Positions 33,524 through 41,690 of a stretch of 64,000 nucleotides of DNA are shown one piece after another. Origin of the DNA: an uncultured Oscillospiraceae bacterium (GTDB taxonomy: Bacteria > Bacillota > Clostridia > Oscillospirales > Oscillospiraceae); NCBI GenBank assembly GCA_934512135.1, contig CAKSWT010000006.1:97198-161197 (forward strand), given 5' to 3'. Position numbers and translations under genes: made by a program. Numbering within the stretch: position 1 is the first letter of the stretch; each line of letters begins with the position of its first letter. The notes below the pieces were generated by a model, which was not told the origin of the DNA, made no database searches, and saw only the letters and a program-made list of their open reading frames with translations.

Positions 33524-34915
33524 ATGCGGATCGGTGCCATCGACCAGAGGCACAACGCCATTACAGAGGGTTCCATCTGGCGTCCTCTGCTTTCCTTCTT
33601 TTTCCCAATCATGTTGGGAACTTTTTTTCAGCAGTTTTATAATACCGCTGACGCCATGATTGTGGGCAAATTCCTCGGCACCTCCGCTTTGGCTGCCGTG
33701 GGCTCCACCTCTGCCATCATCAATCTGCTGGTTGGATTCTTCACCGGATTGGCCAGCGGCGCTTCCGTGGTGATCTCCCAATACTTCGGCGCAGGCGACC
33801 GGGAGGGCGTTTCCAAAAGCGTTCACACCGCCATGATTCTGGCGGCCCTGGGGGGACTGGGGATCACCGTGGTGGGGATCCTTTTGACTCCCTTCTCCCT
33901 GCGGATAATGAACACCCCAGAGGACATCATGAACGACGCCGCCACCTATATGCGGGTCTATTACCTGGGTATGATTCCCCTGATGCTGTACAATATGGGC
34001 ACCAGCGCCCTTCGGGCCATTGGCGATTCCCGTCGTCCGGTGTATTTCCTCATTGTCTCCGCCATCTCCAACATTCTGCTGGACCTCCTACTGGTGGCGG
34101 TAATCCCCATGGGCGTGGCAGGCGCCGCCCTGGCCACGGTGCTCTCTGAGGTAATCGCCACGGCTTTGGTGCTGCTCTGCCTAATTCGGGCCGACGGCCA
34201 ACCCTGGCAGCTTGAGCGGTCCCGGCTTCGGCTCAGCCCCCGATACCTTCATGAAATCTGTCGTCTGGGTCTGCCTGCAGGGCTTCAGTCTGTACTTTAC
34301 ACCGTCAGCAATATGGTGATTCAGGCCAGCATCAACTCCTTTGGCACGGCCACGGTGGCCGCCTGGACGGTATACGGCAAGCTGGACTTTATCTACTGGA
34401 TGACCGTCAACGCCATGGGCCTTTCCATCACCACCTTTGCCGGACAAAACTTCGGTGCCAAAAAATATGACCGCATGAAAAAAGGCGCCTTGGTGGCCCT
34501 GGGCATCACCGCCGCTCTTACGATAGTCATCAGCTCCGGACTGCTGCTTCTGGCCCGGCCCCTTCTGGTCCTTTTCACCTCTGACCAACAGGTGATGGAG
34601 ATCACCATGGACATGCTCCGCTTTCTGACCCCCACCTACATCACATACATCTGCGTGGAGATTTTCTCCGGCACGGTACGAGGGGCGGGGGATGCGGTAG
34701 CGCCTACCTTGATGACCTGCTTCGGGGTTTGTGTGCTGCGGGTGCTGTGGATTCTCATCGCGGTCCCCTTGAATCCCACCGTCATTATGGTGGAGTGGAG
34801 CTATCCCATCACCTGGACCTTCACCAGTCTTCTCTACGTCATCTACTATTTCCACGGCGGCTGGCTCCGCCGGCGCATCCGCGTGCAGGAAATGCTACTG
34901 ACCCCGGACACCTAA
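33524..34915 (+). CDS. MATE-family efflux transporter
   Basis: Multidrug/metabolite antiporter with 12 predicted membrane helices in 463 residues. Typical MATE features are PIMLGTFFQQFYNTADAMIVG (helix 1), GASVVISQYFGAGD, and LPAGLQSVLYTVSNMVIQASIN starting the second half. ATG 33524 has AGGAGG 7 nt upstream. The HAD gene follows by 10 nt. Confidence 0.94.
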   Translation: MRIGAIDQRHNAITEGSIWRPLLSFFFPIMLGTFFQQFYNTADAMIVGKFLGTSALAAVGSTSAIINLLVGFFTGLASGASVVISQYFGAGDREGVSKSVHTAMILAALGGLGITVVGILLTPFSLRIMNTPEDIMNDAATYMRVYYLGMIPLMLYNMGTSALRAIGDSRRPVYFLIVSAISNILLDLLLVAVIPMGVAGAALATVLSEVIATALVLLCLIRADGQPWQLERSRLRLSPRYLHEICRLGLPAGLQSVLYTVSNMVIQASINSFGTATVAAWTVYGKLDFIYWMTVNAMGLSITTFAGQNFGAKKYDRMKKGALVALGITAALTIVISSGLLLLARPLLVLFTSDQQVMEITMDMLRFLTPTYITYICVEIFSGTVRGAGDAVAPTLMTCFGVCVLRVLWILIAVPLNPTVIMVEWSYPITWTFTSLLYVIYYFHGGWLRRRIRVQEMLLTPDT

Positions 34916-34925
34916 AGGAGCCCTT

Positions 34926-35636
34926 ATGATTACAACACTCCTCTTCGACCTGGACGACACCCTGCTGGATTTCAAGGAGTCCGAGGCCAAGGCGCTATCT
35001 CAAACTCTCCGGCAGCTGGAGATCCCGCCCACCCCAGAGACTGTCTCCCGCTACAGCGCCATCAATATGCGCCAGTGGGAGCTTCTGGAGGAGGGAAAGC
35101 TCACCCGGACTCAGGTGCTGCACCGGCGATTTGATCTGCTGTTTGCAGAGCTTGGCGTCCGGCGCTCCAGTCACCAGGCCCAGGATCTCTATGAGCATCT
35201 TCTGGCCCAGGGACATGACTTAATTCCCGGCGCCCGGGAGCTGATGGAGCTGCTTCAGCCCAGCTATCGGCTCTTTCTCGTCTCCAACGGCACCGCCTTC
35301 GTGCAGGACAGCCGTCTGGCCGCCACAGGCTTTGGCCGGTACTTTGAGGACATCTTTATTTCGGAGCGTGTGGGCGCCGATAAACCCAGCCGGGCCTTTT
35401 TTGACTTCTGCTTTGCCCACATGCCCGGCGCCACCCGGGAGGACACCCTGATCATCGGCGACAGCCTCACCTCCGATATGCGTGGAGGCATCGACGCCGG
35501 GATCCACACCTGTTGGTTCAATCCCCGGAAGGCCTCTCCCCGAGAGGATATTCTCCCGGACTATGAGATCCACGGACTGGCGGAGCTTCCGCCGCTGCTC
35601 CGGCTTCTTGCGCAAAAAGAGGCCGTCTCCAAATAA
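34926..35636 (+). CDS. HAD hydrolase, YjjG-type pyrimidine nucleotidase
   Basis: Cytoplasmic phosphatase of the YjjG/YfnB subgroup, which cleans up non-canonical pyrimidine nucleotides. In 236 residues: motif I LLFDLDDTLLDF, a helical cap, motif II FLVSNGT, motif III Lys in GADKPSRAFF, motif IV IIGDSLTSDMRGG. The enzyme motifs are complete. It ends the MATE operon at a strong terminator. Confidence 0.87.
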   Translation: MITTLLFDLDDTLLDFKESEAKALSQTLRQLEIPPTPETVSRYSAINMRQWELLEEGKLTRTQVLHRRFDLLFAELGVRRSSHQAQDLYEHLLAQGHDLIPGARELMELLQPSYRLFLVSNGTAFVQDSRLAATGFGRYFEDIFISERVGADKPSRAFFDFCFAHMPGATREDTLIIGDSLTSDMRGGIDAGIHTCWFNPRKASPREDILPDYEIHGLAELPPLLRLLAQKEAVSK

Positions 35637-35652
35637 ATCTCTTTCAAACACA

Positions 35653-35699
35653 AAAAAGTCGTGAAAATCCCATGGAAACCCGGATTTTCACGACTTTTT
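35653..35699. terminator. Strong bidirectional terminator
   Basis: An 18-bp stem: the arm from 35653 (AAAAAGTCGTGAAAATCC) pairs with 35682-35699, which ends in TTTTT. The A/T ends make it work for both the yjjG operon and the PAP2 operon. Confidence 0.92.
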
Positions 35700-35748
35700 C
35701 TATCATTCAGAAGCTATTCGCTCACGATTTGCATTTGGATGCAGTCCC

Positions 35749-36447
35749 TTATCCTCCAAATACGGCTCGGTCCAGCGCCGTCATCCACCGCCGAAGCCGC
35801 CGCCCCATGTGTCTCCTGCGGCTGAGCAGCAGGCACCCCTCCGCCAACAAAATTCCCGCCGCCACATCTGCCAGCACATGCTGCCGAATCAGCACGGTGG
35901 AGGCACAAATCATCCCCGCCACAGCCAGAGAAACGACTCGATACCATCTGGGCACGTCTGTTCTCCCCCGCAGTCCCGCAAAGCAGATCCAGCTCTCCAG
36001 GCAGTGGATGGAGGGAAAGAGGTTGGTGGGGGCATCCATGGCGTAGAGCATCCTCAGAAGTTTGGAAAACACGTCCGTCCCCAGCTCCGGCCGGAGATTG
36101 GTGGTGGGCAGCGCCACAAATATCACGCCGCAGAGGATCTTCGCCATGACCTCGCCGGTCATCACCTCATACCAATTCTCCCCCCGGGCCAGGATCACAT
36201 AGCCAATCGCCCAAAAGAGGAATGCTCCCACATATACCAGCACCCAGGCCGGGATCACCGGAAGCATTCGATCCAGGGACGTGGTCATATCCACCATGGT
36301 TCTTCCTGCGCTCAGCCGCTGCGCCCCCCAGTACACCGCACCGTTCAGCACCACGCAAACCAGCGTCCCCAGCAGACGGCTGCTGGGCAGCAGCCTGGAA
36401 AGGGTTCGATCATACCACCGGCCCAGCCGGTTCCTGCACCGCTCCAA
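35749..36447 (-). CDS. PAP2-family membrane phosphatase
   Basis: Lipid-phosphate phosphatase-like protein, 232 residues with about six membrane helices. The catalytic motifs are NLFPSIHCLESW (PSxH) and RQHVLADVAAG (HxxxD); the first KxxxxxxRP motif is represented only by TTNLRPEL. The frame starts at TTG 36447 with GGGGGAG upstream and overlaps psd by 38 nt. In this phospholipid operon it may act on phosphatidate or undecaprenyl phosphates. Confidence 0.82.
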   Translation of the reverse strand: MERCRNRLGRWYDRTLSRLLPSSRLLGTLVCVVLNGAVYWGAQRLSAGRTMVDMTTSLDRMLPVIPAWVLVYVGAFLFWAIGYVILARGENWYEVMTGEVMAKILCGVIFVALPTTNLRPELGTDVFSKLLRMLYAMDAPTNLFPSIHCLESWICFAGLRGRTDVPRWYRVVSLAVAGMICASTVLIRQHVLADVAAGILLAEGCLLLSRRRHMGRRLRRWMTALDRAVFGG

Positions 36448-37294
36448 TTCGCTCCCCCATTTTCACCAAGGTCTCTTCCCCTGCCCCGGAGTTCTTTAGA
36501 ATATCCGGGTCGATCTGCGCAAATCCCTTTTCCAGCAGCACAATGACCGTGGACCCGCCGAACTCGAACAGCCCCTTTTCCTCGCCCCGGCGGACCATGT
36601 CTCCCGGGGTGTGGTTTTGGATCCGTCCCACCAGCAGCGCCCCCACCTCCATCATCAGAAGGGTCCCGAAGCAGTAGGTCTCTATGGATACATATTCTCT
36701 GGTGTTCTCCCGGTAAATGGGACGGGCCGCCGCAGCCCTTGGATTCACCGTGTGATACACTCCCGGAACCCGAATCTCCCGTCCAGGCTTTCCGTCGGCT
36801 GGGTAACAGTACCGATGATAGTCGTCCACCGTCAAGCGGAACAGCAGCATGGTTCCCTCCCGGTACCGCCGCGCCAGGGCATCGTCCCTTAACAGCTCCT
36901 CCAGGGTATAGGACACACCCTTTACCACGAACCGGCTGCCCGGCCAAATGGGAAGGGCCGTGAGCTTCCCGTCACAGGGAGCAATGAGATGCCTCGGATC
37001 CATATCCATGGGCCGGCACTCCGGCCGGATCGTCCTGGTAAAAAAATCGTTGAAGGAACGGTACGCCCGCTCCGGATAGTCCGAAAGATCCAGCCGATTT
37101 TTCTGCACAAAGGGTCCGACCAGATGGCGGGAAACTGGCCGGTCCAAAAACCAGCCCACCATTCGGCTCACCCAAGGCCGTATCAGGATCCACAGAACCA
37201 CTCTCCCAAGGCCGCTGCCGTACAACCAATCAATGACCCGGCCTTGGCCGTCATAGGTGGTTACCAGCACGCCGTCCCGGCGGCGGCTATTCAT
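36410..37294 (-). CDS. psd: Phosphatidylserine decarboxylase
   Basis: Makes phosphatidylethanolamine from phosphatidylserine at the membrane. The 294-residue proenzyme has YRSFNDFFTRTIRPECRP, LIAPCDGKLTAL, the substrate loop DDYHRYCYPADGK, and the self-cleavage site FEFGGST, where Ser becomes the pyruvoyl group (GGST rather than E. coli LGST). ATG 37294 has GGGAG 5 nt upstream and overlaps pssA by 8 nt. Confidence 0.93.
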   Translation of the reverse strand: MNSRRRDGVLVTTYDGQGRVIDWLYGSGLGRVVLWILIRPWVSRMVGWFLDRPVSRHLVGPFVQKNRLDLSDYPERAYRSFNDFFTRTIRPECRPMDMDPRHLIAPCDGKLTALPIWPGSRFVVKGVSYTLEELLRDDALARRYREGTMLLFRLTVDDYHRYCYPADGKPGREIRVPGVYHTVNPRAAAARPIYRENTREYVSIETYCFGTLLMMEVGALLVGRIQNHTPGDMVRRGEEKGLFEFGGSTVIVLLEKGFAQIDPDILKNSGAGEETLVKMGERIGAVQEPAGPVV

Positions 37295-37982
37295 TGGCAC
37301 TCCCGATCAGCTCGTCGATCAGCGGCCCACTGACCGGGGGATGATACCGCACCACCCGGTTTCTGGAGAACAGCACGATCACCACCACCGCACAGGCCAC
37401 AATGGCAATCAGGCACATAACAACCCAGTTTTTCGGTTTTTGCAGCTTGAAGTCCACAATAAACAGCGTGGCCACCACCAGCAGCATCACCAGCAGCACC
37501 ACCCGGAACGCCTGCTCCGACACCGCAAAGCTCAGAAGAAAGGTCAGGGGCAAGATCACCGCAATGGATGTAATGGGAAGCCCGTGATAGACCTTCTCCC
37601 CTGCCTCACAGCCGTTTTGACGGTTGGTCTCCAACACATTGAAGAAGCCCAGGCGGATCACGCCGCAGATGCAATAGTATCCTATGGCCACCAGGCTGAC
37701 AATGCCCCGGAGCCCCAGAAGGTAGCAGATCATCACCGGGAACACGCCGAAGCACACCACGTCACACAGGGAATCCAGCTGGATTCCATAGAGCTTTTCC
37801 TCGGAGGTCCGGTTCTTCTTGGTGCGGGCGATCTTCCCGTCAAAGGTATCACACAGCCCCGACAGGGCCAGGCACACAATGGCGGTCCGAAAATGTCCAT
37901 CCATTGCCTGGGTCATGCCAAACACGGTGGACAGTAGACTGACAAAGGTCAGCACCACCGTATAGTCGTAAAATCCAATCAT
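37287..37982 (-). CDS. pssA: CDP-diacylglycerol--serine O-phosphatidyltransferase
   Basis: CDP-alcohol phosphatidyltransferase making phosphatidylserine; directly upstream of psd, so the product is the Psd substrate. In 231 residues there are about six helices and the catalytic motif CDTFDGKIAR ... G ... D ... D (GIQLDSLCD), with a longer than usual gap between AR and the Gly. Its ATG overlaps the flippase gene stop in ATGA. Confidence 0.9.
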   Translation of the reverse strand: MIGFYDYTVVLTFVSLLSTVFGMTQAMDGHFRTAIVCLALSGLCDTFDGKIARTKKNRTSEEKLYGIQLDSLCDVVCFGVFPVMICYLLGLRGIVSLVAIGYYCICGVIRLGFFNVLETNRQNGCEAGEKVYHGLPITSIAVILPLTFLLSFAVSEQAFRVVLLVMLLVVATLFIVDFKLQKPKNWVVMCLIAIVACAVVVIVLFSRNRVVRYHPPVSGPLIDELIGSANE

Positions 37983-39019
37983 TTTTCCTCTTCCTCTCTT
38001 TTATGGGTTCCCAAGCAGAATGCCGCCGCCCCTGTAAATCCGGCGCTGATCAGGAGCTGTCCATAGTAGCTGATCCCTCGGCTCACCATCAGCACCGGCA
38101 GTGTCAGCTTGCTGCCGCAAACGGCCGGGAAAATCTGCATAAACATGGTCTCGCTGGCCCCCATGCCTCCAGGCAGCGGCAGCAGATCCGTCCCCATGGA
38201 GATCATGGCCTGGAGCGCCATCACCGTAACCAACCCTGTCTCGCTAAGTCCAAAGGAGCGCATGGTCATCCAGGTCACCGCAAAAAGGATGCTGCGCTGG
38301 AGTATGGTCAGCACCATCACCCGGAGAATCATCCCCCAGTGATGCTGAAAGCACCGGGCCACATCCCGATATTTCCGCATCCAATGTTCCAGGCTCTCCA
38401 TGCGTTTTTGCTGCTTTCCTCTGGGGCGAATGTGCTCCAGTCCACGGATGCACATCATCAAAAACCTTTCCACGATTCTGGGGCAGAACACCAGCAGCAG
38501 GTACAGGCTTACAAAGGCCACATTGAGTCCCAGGCCCAGATAGCACCAGCCCATCACCGGCTCCAGCGCCGCCATAATCTCCGGTGGCCGGATCAGAAAC
38601 ACCGCCAGTCCATAGCACACCAGCACCAGCTTATAAGTAATGGTCACCAGCATCAGCACCGGCACGGTAACCGCCGCCGAGATCCCGTCCTTCTTCATAA
38701 AATACACCTGGGCCGGCTGTCCTCCTCCGGCTGATGGGGTAATGCAGCTGAAGAAAAAGCCGATGAAGGAATACAGGAAACAGTGGGTCAGCCGGTGAGG
38801 CGTGTGAAGCGTCCGCATCACGTCGTGGAGCACCAGGGATTCTCCCAGGATAAACAGCACCACCATAGCAAGACCTGCCAGCCACCAGCGCCAGTTCGCG
38901 CTGCCCAACAGCTCCTTCAACTGGCCTAGGTCCCTGCTGTGGAACAATCCATAGACCGTCAACCCCATGACCAGTACCAAAAAGAGCACATCAAAAATCC
39001 ATTTCCGTTGATTCTTCAT
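37979..39019 (-). CDS. Flippase-like integral membrane protein (LPG_synthase_TM / UPF0104)
   Basis: Polytopic membrane protein, about eight helices in 346 residues, of the family including the flippase part of MprF. The signatures are FFSCITPSAGGGQPAQVYFMK and the C-terminal LLPLPGGMGASETMFMQIF. The aminoacyl-transferase domain of MprF is absent. In front of pssA and psd it may translocate or modify the phospholipids they make. ATG 39019 is preferred (GGAG 9 nt upstream); earlier in-frame starts exist. Confidence 0.82.
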   Translation of the reverse strand: MKNQRKWIFDVLFLVLVMGLTVYGLFHSRDLGQLKELLGSANWRWWLAGLAMVVLFILGESLVLHDVMRTLHTPHRLTHCFLYSFIGFFFSCITPSAGGGQPAQVYFMKKDGISAAVTVPVLMLVTITYKLVLVCYGLAVFLIRPPEIMAALEPVMGWCYLGLGLNVAFVSLYLLLVFCPRIVERFLMMCIRGLEHIRPRGKQQKRMESLEHWMRKYRDVARCFQHHWGMILRVMVLTILQRSILFAVTWMTMRSFGLSETGLVTVMALQAMISMGTDLLPLPGGMGASETMFMQIFPAVCGSKLTLPVLMVSRGISYYGQLLISAGFTGAAAFCLGTHKREEEEK

Positions 39020-39048
39020 CGGCCGCATCTCCACATTGGAATAACTGT

Positions 39049-39077
39049 ATTGTATCAGCTATCCCCCTATTCCGCAA
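39049..39077 (-). promoter_or_regulatory. Promoter P2 of the phospholipid operon
   Basis: Minus strand TTGCGG (39072-39077), 17-base spacer, TACAAT (39049-39054). Confidence 0.7.
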
Positions 39078-39123
39078 TTAAAAAGCTATTAAGGTTTTTA
39101 GAAATCCCACAGAGGGCTTTTGC

Positions 39124-39143
39124 TGTATTATTCAAATAATACA
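39124..39143. promoter_or_regulatory. 20-base palindrome overlapping promoter P1
   Basis: TGTATTATT, CA, AATAATACA: a perfect 9-bp inverted repeat that touches the P1 -10 (39141-39146) and covers its start site. It is a likely operator, possibly for the adjacent membrane XRE regulator. Confidence 0.6.
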
Positions 39144-39169
39144 ATAGTACAAATATGTGGATTTGTCAA
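39141..39169 (-). promoter_or_regulatory. Promoter P1 of the phospholipid operon
   Basis: Minus strand TTGACA (39164-39169), 17-base spacer, TATTGT (39141-39146), reading toward the flippase gene. Confidence 0.7.
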
Positions 39170-39216
39170 CCTGATTTTTATTGTACCATAGTTTCCTTGG
39201 AAACACCAGGATTACT

Positions 39217-40416
39217 TTACCCCTTTCGCCTCCGCTGAAGGAATCCCATCAAAAGGCACAGGGCCCCGCCCAGTACCGTGGTCAGACACACCAGGGCCAC
39301 CACATTGGCGGAAACGGCCTGGTCGCTGCTCCAAACGCCGAGATTCACATACACCTGCCGAGACACAGTCTCTCCCGCCAGGCTGCGGCCCAGGGCATTG
39401 GCAACCAGACACCAGATTCCGGTTCCAACGCACCCTGCCGCTCCTCGGAACCACCTGTTCAAGGGCAAATACCGCATGGCCCCCAGCCACAGCCAAGGCA
39501 GGGCCAGACAAATCAGCGTCACCGGGAGCACCGGCATGGGAAACCAATCTCCCCAGCCCTCATAGGCCAGTCCCAGCAGAAGATACCCTGTGACAATTCC
39601 AAAATACATCAGCGCCTTATGGCGTTTCAGCTCCTCCGGCCAGGGCATTTGCCGGAGCACCACCGGCAGAAACACCACCGTAAGGCCGAAGCCTGTCCAG
39701 ACAATCGCCTCCAGAAACCAGTCTCCCCCTGTATAGAGGCATCCGGCCCCCAGCAGGAGAAACAGCAGCACCGTCTCAATCCCCAGATACAGGGAGGCTT
39801 TTCCATGGGCCAGCTGCTCCGGCAGCGGCAGCTTCCACAGCACATAAGGAAGAAACACCACTCCCATGCCAAACAAAACCCCTGTAAGGGCAATGAAATA
39901 CCATCCTCCGCCGCTGTAGACGCATCCGGCCCCCAGCAGCAGTAACAGCGCCCCTGTAAAGCCTCCCAGGGTGATTACCCCTCGGTATTTGTCCGTGACC
40001 ATCGCCGGCAGCAACGTCAGCGACGCCGCCAGCAGCTCTGCAGTCCACGCGATCCAAACCCAACTCAGGGTGTGCTGGGTCGCCAGATTTCCAATCAGAC
40101 ATCCCAGGGCAATAAGCCCGTAGAGCACCACCTGGGTCAGGCGAAACGTGCGGATCAGCCGCAAATACCTTCCTGCCAACTGCTCTGCCTGCCGCCCCTC
40201 CGTGTCCTCCGCTGAGGTCAGCAGCTCCTTTTCACTGATTTCCAGCACACGGCAGATGCTTTGGAGCAGCGTGATGTCCGGATAAGACAGTCCGCGCTCC
40301 CACTTGGACACCGCAGAATCCGTTACAAAGAGCTTCTCCGCAAACTCCTTCTGGGTCATCCCCAGCTCCCTTCTGCGGCGCATAATATATTCTCCAAAGG
40401 ATTTTCTGTTTTCCAT
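39217..40416 (-). CDS. XRE-family regulator with polytopic membrane domain
   Basis: Membrane-tethered DNA-binding protein, 399 residues. Residues about 5-62 are an XRE helix-turn-helix (LGMTQKEFAEKLFVTDSAVSKWERG). The rest is about ten membrane helices with an internal threefold repeat: GAGCVYSGGGWYF..., GAGCLYTGGDWFL... and AYEGWGDWF..., each followed by a FLPxVLxxxPxPEEL-like segment. It probably senses a membrane or envelope state; the signal is unknown. ATG 40416 has AAGGAAG 8 nt upstream. Confidence 0.85.
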   Translation of the reverse strand: MENRKSFGEYIMRRRRELGMTQKEFAEKLFVTDSAVSKWERGLSYPDITLLQSICRVLEISEKELLTSAEDTEGRQAEQLAGRYLRLIRTFRLTQVVLYGLIALGCLIGNLATQHTLSWVWIAWTAELLAASLTLLPAMVTDKYRGVITLGGFTGALLLLLGAGCVYSGGGWYFIALTGVLFGMGVVFLPYVLWKLPLPEQLAHGKASLYLGIETVLLFLLLGAGCLYTGGDWFLEAIVWTGFGLTVVFLPVVLRQMPWPEELKRHKALMYFGIVTGYLLLGLAYEGWGDWFPMPVLPVTLICLALPWLWLGAMRYLPLNRWFRGAAGCVGTGIWCLVANALGRSLAGETVSRQVYVNLGVWSSDQAVSANVVALVCLTTVLGGALCLLMGFLQRRRKG

Positions 40417-40462
40417 ATTCCGCACTTCCTTACGAGATGATGTGTTCTGCAGAACCGTATGC

Positions 40463-40490
40463 ATCATATCACCTGGGGCAGATTTGTCAA
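40463..40490 (-). promoter_or_regulatory. Promoter of the membrane XRE gene
   Basis: Minus strand TTGACA (40485-40490), 16-base spacer, TATGAT (40463-40468) with an upstream TGA extension. Confidence 0.75.
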
Positions 40491-40560
40491 TGCAATCCGC
40501 CCAATTTCCCCCTCGACTGTTGGGAAAGCCCTGTGTTTTCAATGGGTTTGGCAGACGAAA

Positions 40561-40587
40561 GAGACGTGCGGCATAGCCGCACGTCTC
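40561..40587 (-). terminator. Terminator of the 3-hydroxyacyl-CoA dehydrogenase gene
   Basis: GAGACGTGCGGC / GCCGCACGTCTC with a three-base loop, followed on the minus strand by TTTCG. Confidence 0.75.
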
Positions 40588-40602
40588 AAAGTATGGTTCG
40601 GA

Positions 40603-41556
40603 TTATGCGTAGCGGTAAAAGCCCTCGCCTGCATTGACGCCGGTTTTTCCCTCGTCGATGTACTTCTTCAGCATGGCCGCTACCTTGGCATGGACGGAGT
40701 TTTCATCCTGTACTGCCGGATTCATCATGACAATGTTATAGGCCGTATTCAGTCCCACAATGTCCAAAATGCGGAACGGCCCCACCGGCGCACCGGTGGC
40801 TGCGGTCCAGGTCAGGTCAATGGTCTCCGGATCCGCCACCCCATTGACCAGCAGCGCCTGGGCTGCATTTAAAAACGGCACCAGCAGAGAATTCAGAATA
40901 TAGCCCGGCTGCTCCTTTTTCAGGCACAGCGGAATCATACCAATCTCCCCGGCAAACTCCACCACCGCCTGGTAGACCTGGGGATCTGTGCCGTCGTGGC
41001 CCATGATCTCAGCGGTATTGTTCTTCCAGACCTCATTGGCAAAGTGCAGGGCAAGATATTTTTCCGGGCGTCCGGTATGGTCCCGGAACATACTGGGCAG
41101 CATGGTGGAGGAATTGGTGGCAATCACCGTTTTCTCCGGCAGGACCTTTGCCAAGCTGGTATAGAAATTGATTTTATCCTGGGGATTCTCCGACACGGAT
41201 TCGATGACCAAATCCGCGTCCTTTACGGCCTCCTCCAGATCCGTTACAAAGCGGATGCTGTCCAGCGCCGCCTGGGACTGTCCCTTCAGCTCCTCCAGCT
41301 CCAGGACGGTGGTGTGCTTCAGCCCATCCACCAGCCCTCTGGCATACATGGTGGTATCTGTACCGCAGCCGGGCTTCATGGCCTCCAGGGTCTGCTGGTA
41401 GATCCCGCAGAGCCGCCGGAATTTGGGCATCGCTCTGTCGATGGACGCCTCACTTCGCAGCCATACCGTTACGGGAAAGCCCTTATAGGCGATCTGATAG
41501 GCGATTTGGCTGCCCAGAACGCCGCCGCCTGCCACTACAATATTTTGAAAATGCAC
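40603..41556 (-). CDS. 3-hydroxyacyl-CoA dehydrogenase family protein
   Basis: NAD-dependent oxidoreductase of the 3-hydroxybutyryl-CoA dehydrogenase family. In 317 residues: dinucleotide site VVAGGGVLGSQIAYQIA, DADLVIESVSENPQDK, ATNSSTMLPS, the catalytic His in ALHFANEVWKNNTAEIM, and the C-terminal domain LNSLLVPFLNAAQALL. Residues around the active His (FANEV rather than FNPV) and the length differ from butyrate-pathway Hbd, and no crotonase or thiolase genes are near. GTG 41556 has AAAGGAG 8 nt upstream. Confidence 0.85.
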   Translation of the reverse strand: MHFQNIVVAGGGVLGSQIAYQIAYKGFPVTVWLRSEASIDRAMPKFRRLCGIYQQTLEAMKPGCGTDTTMYARGLVDGLKHTTVLELEELKGQSQAALDSIRFVTDLEEAVKDADLVIESVSENPQDKINFYTSLAKVLPEKTVIATNSSTMLPSMFRDHTGRPEKYLALHFANEVWKNNTAEIMGHDGTDPQVYQAVVEFAGEIGMIPLCLKKEQPGYILNSLLVPFLNAAQALLVNGVADPETIDLTWTAATGAPVGPFRILDIVGLNTAYNIVMMNPAVQDENSVHAKVAAMLKKYIDEGKTGVNAGEGFYRYA

Positions 41557-41600
41557 GGAACATGCTCCTTTCGTCAAAGCCTTTTTCTGTATATGACAAT

Positions 41601-41606
41601 ATTATA
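41601..41606 (-). promoter_or_regulatory. Possible -10 element upstream of the dehydrogenase gene
   Basis: Minus strand TATAAT about 45 bases before the gene. The -35 region (near GGGACA, 16 bases away) is weak. Confidence 0.45.
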
Positions 41607-41690
41607 CGCTTTTGCTCCGAAATGTCCCTGTTTGATTTCTTAAATGTTGCATTTTCCCTTGTGCATTTTCACAGCCCCGCCGAACCGGGA

